Origin: Halostella salina
GTDB lineage: Archaea > Halobacteriota > Halobacteria > Halobacteriales > Natronoarchaeaceae
Length of the DNA stretch: 64,000 nt
Assembly: GCF_003675855.1 (NCBI RefSeq)
Contig: NZ_RCIH01000004.1
Span: forward strand, 186,001-250,000
Reading direction: 5' to 3'
Made by a program: the position numbers and the translations under genes. Positions 60,065-64,000 of this stretch are shown piece after piece; position 1 is the first letter of the stretch; every line of letters begins with the position of its first letter. The notes under the pieces were generated by a model. It did not search any database, was not told where the DNA came from, and was given only the letters and a program-made list of their open reading frames with translations.

Positions 60065-60895
60065 CTACCAGGGCGCGAAGCCGGGGTCGACCTGTCGCTG
60101 TCGCTCGTCGATCCCGTCGATCGTCTCGACGTCCTCCGCGTCCAGTTCCAGCGCGAGGCTCCGCCAGTTGTCGCGGATGTGCCCCTCGCTCGTCGCCTTG
60201 GGGATCGCCGTGACGCCCTTCTCGCGGAGCCACGCGAGGCTCACCTGCGCGGGACTCGCGTCGTGCTTCTCCGCGACCGACTCGATCTCCGGCACGTCGA
60301 ACACCTCGCCGCGGGCAAGCGGCGAGTACGCGACGAGGTTCACGTCCAGTTCGTCGGCGGTCGCGCGCAGCTCCGCCTGTGGGAGCAGCGGATGCATCTC
60401 GACCTGATTGGCGAAGATCGGCGCGTCACACACCTCCGTCGCCTCCCGGAGCCCTTCGGGCGTGAAGTTGCTCACGCCGACGCGCTCGATCAGGCCGTCG
60501 TCGTACAGCTTCGAGAACGCCGCCAGCGTGTCCTCGGGGTCGTACTCGTCGGCCGGCCAGTGGACGTACAGCAGGTCGACGGACTCCACGCCGAGCTTGT
60601 TCAGGCTCTCGCGGGCGGTGTGGACCACGTCGTCGTACGCGAGGTTGCTCGTCCAGATCTTCGTCGCCAGGAACACGTCGTCGCGGTCGACGTCCGCCTC
60701 GGCGATTCCCTCGCCGACGGACACCTCGTTGTCGTACGCCTGTGCGGTGTCGACGTGTCGGTACCCGGTCTCCAGGGCCGTCCGGACGCTCTCGGCGCAC
60801 TGCTCGGCGTCCGTGTTCTGCCACGTTCCGAGTCCGAGCATCGGCATCTCGTCGGCTCGCGGCACGCTGTCGGGTGATAGCTGCTGCTGAGTCAT
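60065..60895 (-). CDS. Aldo/keto reductase
   Basis: 276 residues, a TIM-barrel NADP(H)-dependent reductase. Catalytic tetrad visible: Asp and Tyr in VDTAQAYDNEVSVGEGI, Lys in FLATKIW, His in LLYVHWP. Cofactor-binding part: LREKGVTAIPKATSEGHIRDNW. Shape and length are of the AKR5-like group (2,5-diketogluconate reductase type). Carbonyl substrate not predictable. Confidence 0.92.
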   Translation of the reverse strand: MTQQQLSPDSVPRADEMPMLGLGTWQNTDAEQCAESVRTALETGYRHVDTAQAYDNEVSVGEGIAEADVDRDDVFLATKIWTSNLAYDDVVHTARESLNKLGVESVDLLYVHWPADEYDPEDTLAAFSKLYDDGLIERVGVSNFTPEGLREATEVCDAPIFANQVEMHPLLPQAELRATADELDVNLVAYSPLARGEVFDVPEIESVAEKHDASPAQVSLAWLREKGVTAIPKATSEGHIRDNWRSLALELDAEDVETIDGIDERQRQVDPGFAPW

Positions 60896-60967
60896 CTCGC
60901 CTCCGAATTGGCCCGTGACGGCAAAAGGGGTTGTGAATCCGGCGAGCGCTCGCCGCGAGTGCGGTCG

Positions 60968-62206
60968 CTACCGTTCCGCGAGGCGCTGTTTCGCGAACCG
61001 GGCAAGTAGCGGCAGGTCGGAGGCGTGGATGAGCTTCGAGATGCCGCGCAGGCCACCGTCGTTGGCCTCGCTGAGCGTCTCGACGTCCATCGCGTTGAGG
61101 TCGTCCATCAGGCGGTCGTAGCGCTCGTTCGGCGCGAGGTAGAGGAGCTGGGTCATCGCCAGCCGGCGGCGCATGTCCGGCGCGACGCGGCTGTGCCAGA
61201 GCTTGTCGTAAACCGACATCGCGTCCGCCGAGGTGTCCGTCTCGCCGCCCATCAGGCAGCGGTCGGCGGTGACGGCGGCCGCCCGCGCCGACTCCATGCA
61301 CTTGTGGATCCCCTCCCCCCACAGCGGGTCGAGGGTCGGCACGGTGTCGCCGATGGCCATGAAGTTGTCCGTGCTGAGGTTCGCTGGCATCTGGATGTGC
61401 GCGGAGCCGCGGTGTTGCTGTTTATCGGCGATACGCTGGGCGTCCGCGAACCGCGGGTCGGCGTCGAGCCAGTGTTCGAGGTGGTCGTCGATGTTGCGCG
61501 AGGAGTCACCGTACCGCTGGTAGCGCTCGTTCTGGATGTAACAGAGGCCGACTTTCGCGGTGTCCCCGCCCGTGTGGAAGATCCACGAGTAGCCGCCGGG
61601 GGCCAGGTCGTGGTCGAGACGCAGCATCATCGCGTCAGTGAGGTCCGCGAAGTCGGGGTGGTCGACGTCGACGCCCTCGAACTCCCACTCGATGCCGACC
61701 GCCTGGTGTTCGCGTTCGAGTCCGGTGACGCCGAGTTTCTTCGCCAGCGGCGCTGCCGGGCCGGTGGCGTCGACGACGATGTCGGCGTACACCTCCTCGT
61801 CGCCGGCGTACTGGACGCCGACGATCTCGTCGTTCTCCGTGATCGGGTTGTTCGCCCGGGCGTCGAAGCGGTATTCCGCACCGTGCTCGCGGCCCGACGC
61901 GACCAGCCACTGCTTGAACTCCGCGAACTCCAGAACGGCACCGGGCTGGGTCTGCACGAAGTGGTTGTTCGGGGACTCCAGAACGACCTCGTCGGTGTAG
62001 TTCATCACGATGTCGTCCGGGATCCCGAACGCGCCGGTCATCGACGCGAACGTGCCGGCGGTCGATTTGTTCGACTGGCGCGGGAACCCATCCTCGGGTT
62101 CGGCCTCGAGGACGAGCACGTCGTAGTCCCGCTGTGCGAGGTCCCTGGCGCACTGTGCCCCCGCCGGGCCGGCACCGGCGACGACGACGTCGTAGCGTTC
62201 AGGCAT
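60968..62206 (-). CDS. Digeranylgeranylglycerophospholipid reductase family protein
   Basis: 412 residues. FAD-binding MPERYDVVVAGAGPAGAQCARDLAQRDYDVLVLEAEPE and a second FAD contact FMAIGDTVPTLDPLWGEGIHKCME. Belongs to the geranylgeranyl reductase family that saturates archaeal lipid chains; differs clearly from the paralogue at 33911-35320, so probably a different substrate (free diphosphate versus phospholipid) or chain position. It has no promoter of its own in the 8-base overlap with the pseudogene at 62199-62426, whose promoter it appears to use. Confidence 0.88.
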   Translation of the reverse strand: MPERYDVVVAGAGPAGAQCARDLAQRDYDVLVLEAEPEDGFPRQSNKSTAGTFASMTGAFGIPDDIVMNYTDEVVLESPNNHFVQTQPGAVLEFAEFKQWLVASGREHGAEYRFDARANNPITENDEIVGVQYAGDEEVYADIVVDATGPAAPLAKKLGVTGLEREHQAVGIEWEFEGVDVDHPDFADLTDAMMLRLDHDLAPGGYSWIFHTGGDTAKVGLCYIQNERYQRYGDSSRNIDDHLEHWLDADPRFADAQRIADKQQHRGSAHIQMPANLSTDNFMAIGDTVPTLDPLWGEGIHKCMESARAAAVTADRCLMGGETDTSADAMSVYDKLWHSRVAPDMRRRLAMTQLLYLAPNERYDRLMDDLNAMDVETLSEANDGGLRGISKLIHASDLPLLARFAKQRLAER

Positions 62207-62426
62207 GGCAGGGGCTCTGGAACGACGCCTCGTTCAGGTTCGCTCGGTCTCCCGCGTCCGGGGACGTTCGGTTCCCCGTGCTCCCGTCCCCGAAGGCGAC
62301 GTGGTCCGCCTCCCCGACGTTCCGTTCGAGTGGGGCGTGTCCGACCCCCCTGTCGGCCGCGGTCGCCGCCGCAAAACAGCCGGCGGTCCCGCCGCCCACG
62401 ACGACGATGTCGTAAGTCGCTGCCAT
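62199..62426 (-). pseudogene. Decayed N-terminal fragment of a geranylgeranyl reductase-like gene
   Basis: 75 codons. The start TYDIVVVGGGTAGCFAAATAADRG is an intact FAD-binding beta-alpha unit like that of the intact paralogue at 33911-35320. The following LERNVGEADHVAFGDGSTG aligns with VERKDEQEAGHIACGDALKG there, but the strand between is deleted and the conserved Cys is Phe. After that the frame is unrelated and ends in 8 bases of overlap with the intact reductase gene. A normal promoter (TTTTTTATGAAATG, about 28 bases before the ATG) is retained. It is either a dead gene or a short translated leader for the downstream reductase. Confidence 0.72.
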
Positions 62427-62536
62427 AGTTGTCGCCAGTTAACGGTCATTTCATAAAAAACAGACGGGAACGGTCGCAGCGGCGGGGGTGGGACGGGCGG
62501 AAAGTCTATACGCCAGCGGGCCACTGGCTATCAACA

Positions 62537-63208
62537 ATGAATCACATCGGGGCGGACATGTCGACCCGGAGAGGAGTGGCGACCGTCGTGGTCGCCCTGT
62601 TGCTGGCGACGAGCGGCTGCATCGGTTTCGTCCTCGGCAACGCGCCGGCCGAGTTCACCGCCGCGAACGCGACGGCGAGCGAGGACGCGCTGGCAGAAAC
62701 CGGCTACGGCCTGAACGAGTCGCGCACCGTCGTCGAGAACCGAACCCTCGACGATCTGGGCAACCGCACGGTCCGTGTCGAGGGCCACGCGAACCTCTAC
62801 ACGAAAAGCGACGAGTTCCTCGACCGGCGACAGCAGGTCGGGATGTTTGCCGCCGTGTCCGTGCCCGAGGTCCAGATCGCGGACCGGTCGTTCAACCCGA
62901 TCAGCAACCAGTCCAACGCCGAACTGGTTGAGCGATTCCAGTCGGAGATACCGCCCGAGTACCGCGATGTCGAACTCAGTCCGGCCGGGTCGAAAACCGT
63001 CGGCGGCGTCCTCGGCCAGCAGGCCAACGTGACGCGCTTTACCGGCACGGCGGAGTTTCAGGGACGGGAGATCGAGGTGGCAGTCTACGTCACGAAGGTC
63101 AAGCAGGACGGCGACTGGGTCGTGCTGATGGGCGCACACCCGACCCAGCGCCCGGAGGAGGAGTTCAACGTCGAACTTCTGATGCAGTCGGTGGAACTGG
63201 CGGAGTAA
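62537..63208 (+). CDS. Lipoprotein of unknown function (DUF6517-type)
   Basis: 223 residues from ATG 62537; TATA-like GTCTATAC about 28 bases upstream supports it. The alternative ATG 62558 (MSTRRG) is closer to the signal sequence. Lipobox ATSGC after VVVALLLATSG; then an Asn-rich exported domain with repeated beta segments (SRTVVENRTLDDLGNRTVRVEGHANLY ... GREIEVAVYVTKVKQDGDWVVLMGAHP). I believe it is DUF6517, a haloarchaeal family without known function. Divergent from the reductase pseudogene. Confidence 0.78.
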   Translation: MNHIGADMSTRRGVATVVVALLLATSGCIGFVLGNAPAEFTAANATASEDALAETGYGLNESRTVVENRTLDDLGNRTVRVEGHANLYTKSDEFLDRRQQVGMFAAVSVPEVQIADRSFNPISNQSNAELVERFQSEIPPEYRDVELSPAGSKTVGGVLGQQANVTRFTGTAEFQGREIEVAVYVTKVKQDGDWVVLMGAHPTQRPEEEFNVELLMQSVELAE

Positions 63209-63280
63209 CGGCTCCGGCACACCGTTGACGGGAAAACGGAGCGACCGAGCGGGTCCTGCTGAGCGGGAATACGGTCGCAG

Positions 63281-64000
63281 TCAGTAGAACTCGCGGACGA
63301 GGTCCATCGCGTCCTCGGGCGCGCCGTCGGGGATCTCCGACATGTTCGCGTCGAGGCCGTGGAGGTCGCTGTAGGGAACGGAGTTCTCGTCCTCGTAGAT
63401 GACGCCCTGGTACTCCTTGTCGGCGTCGAGGATCTTCTCCTTGGCCGCATCGCGGTCCGAGGGGTCGTGGTCCTCGTCGTCGAGGTCGACGATGGAGTCG
63501 CGGAAGTAGTCGTACGTGTCCACGTCGTTGAACGTCACGCACGGGCTGTACACGTTGACGAAGCCGAAGCCGTCGTGCTCGACGGCGCGCTTGACGATCT
63601 CCGTGTGACGCTGGGCGTCCGAGGAAAAGGACTGGGCGATGAACGTGCCGCCGGCCGCCAGCGCGAGCGCGAGCGGGTTGACCGGGGGCTGTTTCGGCCC
63701 CTCGGGGGTGGTGCTCGTCTCGAAGTCCTCGCGGCTGGTCGGCGACGCCTGGCCCTTCGTCAGGCCGTAGATGCGGTTGTCCATGACGACGTACGTCATG
63801 TCGACGTTCCGTCGGACGGCGTGGATGAAGTGGCCCGCGCCGATGGAGTAGCCGTCGCCGTCGCCGCCCGCGACCATCACTTCGAGGTCGGGGTTGGCGA
63901 GTTTGACGCCGGTGCCGACCGGGAGCGCACGCCCGTGGACGCCGTGGAGGGCGTACGAGTGCATGTACGTCCCGATCTTGCCCGAGCAGCCGATCCCGGC
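63281..64000 (-). CDS. korB: 2-oxoacid:ferredoxin oxidoreductase beta subunit (partial)
   Basis: 240 codons to the window end; the 5' part of the gene lies beyond 64000. The reading frame continues upstream of the internal Met at 63964 with GIGCSGKIGTY, which carries a conserved Fe-S cluster Cys. Thiamine diphosphate/Mg2+ site AGGDGDGYSIGAGHFIHAV ... MDNRIYGLTKGQ. Part of a ferredoxin-linked 2-oxoglutarate or pyruvate dehydrogenase of haloarchaea; 2-oxoglutarate is favoured by overall similarity but the alpha subunit, upstream and unseen, would settle this. Confidence 0.9.
   Translation of the reverse strand, partial: AGIGCSGKIGTYMHSYALHGVHGRALPVGTGVKLANPDLEVMVAGGDGDGYSIGAGHFIHAVRRNVDMTYVVMDNRIYGLTKGQASPTSREDFETSTTPEGPKQPPVNPLALALAAGGTFIAQSFSSDAQRHTEIVKRAVEHDGFGFVNVYSPCVTFNDVDTYDYFRDSIVDLDDEDHDPSDRDAAKEKILDADKEYQGVIYEDENSVPYSDLHGLDANMSEIPDGAPEDAMDLVREFY

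Noticed and set aside
61025-62428. 467-codon plus-strand frame opposite the second lipid reductase
   Set aside because: Antisense to a clear FAD enzyme and lacks motifs of its own.
1-64000. tRNA, rRNA or other classical RNA genes
   Set aside because: No T-loop/anticodon arrangement or rRNA segment was recognised in any intergenic region; absence is by eye only and a covariance search could still find a small RNA.

Overview
The window is chromosomal DNA from an extremely halophilic archaeon (class Halobacteria). Base composition is high in G+C. Nearly every predicted protein is rich in Asp and Glu. Promoters are archaeal TATA boxes lying about 25-35 bases upstream of start codons, so most mRNAs are probably leaderless or nearly so. 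Many families present are restricted to or typical of haloarchaea: the FolC-FolP fusion, the PurN-PurH fusion, GfcR, PGF-CTERM surface proteins, Tat lipoproteins and a uS10 paralogue. About 64 genes are dense on both strands. I see no rRNA, tRNA, CRISPR array, integrase or transposase.

Layout. 1-1211: ABC-2 exporter, permease cut by the window edge. 1315-3147: S9 peptidase. 3530-7465: a seven-bladed FG-GAP surface protein with a Thr-rich stalk, then a glycosyltransferase. 7462-9897: FolC-FolP folate fusion. 10062-10632: RHH/RelE-type toxin-antitoxin pair with a palindromic operator. 10687-13860: divergent purine genes purNH and purB. 13875-16255: TetR-controlled ABC exporter. 16347-22737: a cyclase-family hydrolase and a tightly overlapped lysine/diaminopimelate operon of the succinylase branch (dapA-dapB-dapD-lysA-dapF-dapE). 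23052-30781: housekeeping and small conserved genes (HtpX, NYN nuclease, PUA protein, NAC, TrmI-like methyltransferase, two NUDIX proteins, transcript-cleavage factor TFS, uS10 paralogue, several haloarchaeal families of unknown function). 30778-37788: NhaC-type antiporter, M20 amidohydrolase, geranylgeranyl reductase divergent from a 2Fe-2S ferredoxin, AAC(3)-like acetyltransferase, rhodanese/metallo-beta-lactamase fusion. 37833-42230: a 1465-residue PQQ/PKD/PGF-CTERM surface protein. 42340-44721: rubrerythrin, DUF3179 Tat lipoprotein, MerT-like membrane protein. 44727-46991: a membrane-anchored winged-helix regulator flanked by two exported proteins. 47142-49220: iron-regulated siderophore-binding lipoprotein and FAD reductase. 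49370-53840: semi-phosphorylative Entner-Doudoroff genes (gluconate dehydratase, HAD hydrolase, glucose dehydrogenase, GfcR). 54016-55668: conserved protein and a PAPS-reductase-like protein. 56045-59110: small membrane protein and an HTH/membrane protein/ABC operon. 59245-63208: Yip1-like membrane protein, aldo/keto reductase, a second geranylgeranyl reductase beside a decayed paralogue, lipoprotein. 63281-64000: 2-oxoacid:ferredoxin oxidoreductase beta subunit, cut by the window end.

The most interesting non-coding structure falls in three groups. (1) A 200-235 bp element occurs twice, at 26951-27184 and 55669-55867, each copy starting directly after the stop codon of an unrelated gene. (2) A conserved ~46 bp promoter element lies upstream of both exported proteins that flank the membrane-anchored regulator, which suggests a small surface-sensing regulon. 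(3) Several palindromic operators sit exactly over promoters: toxin-antitoxin, TetR exporter, DtxR-type iron box and the PAPS-reductase-like gene. The geranylgeranyl reductase and ferredoxin genes share the same 13 bp sequence, inverted, in their divergent promoters.
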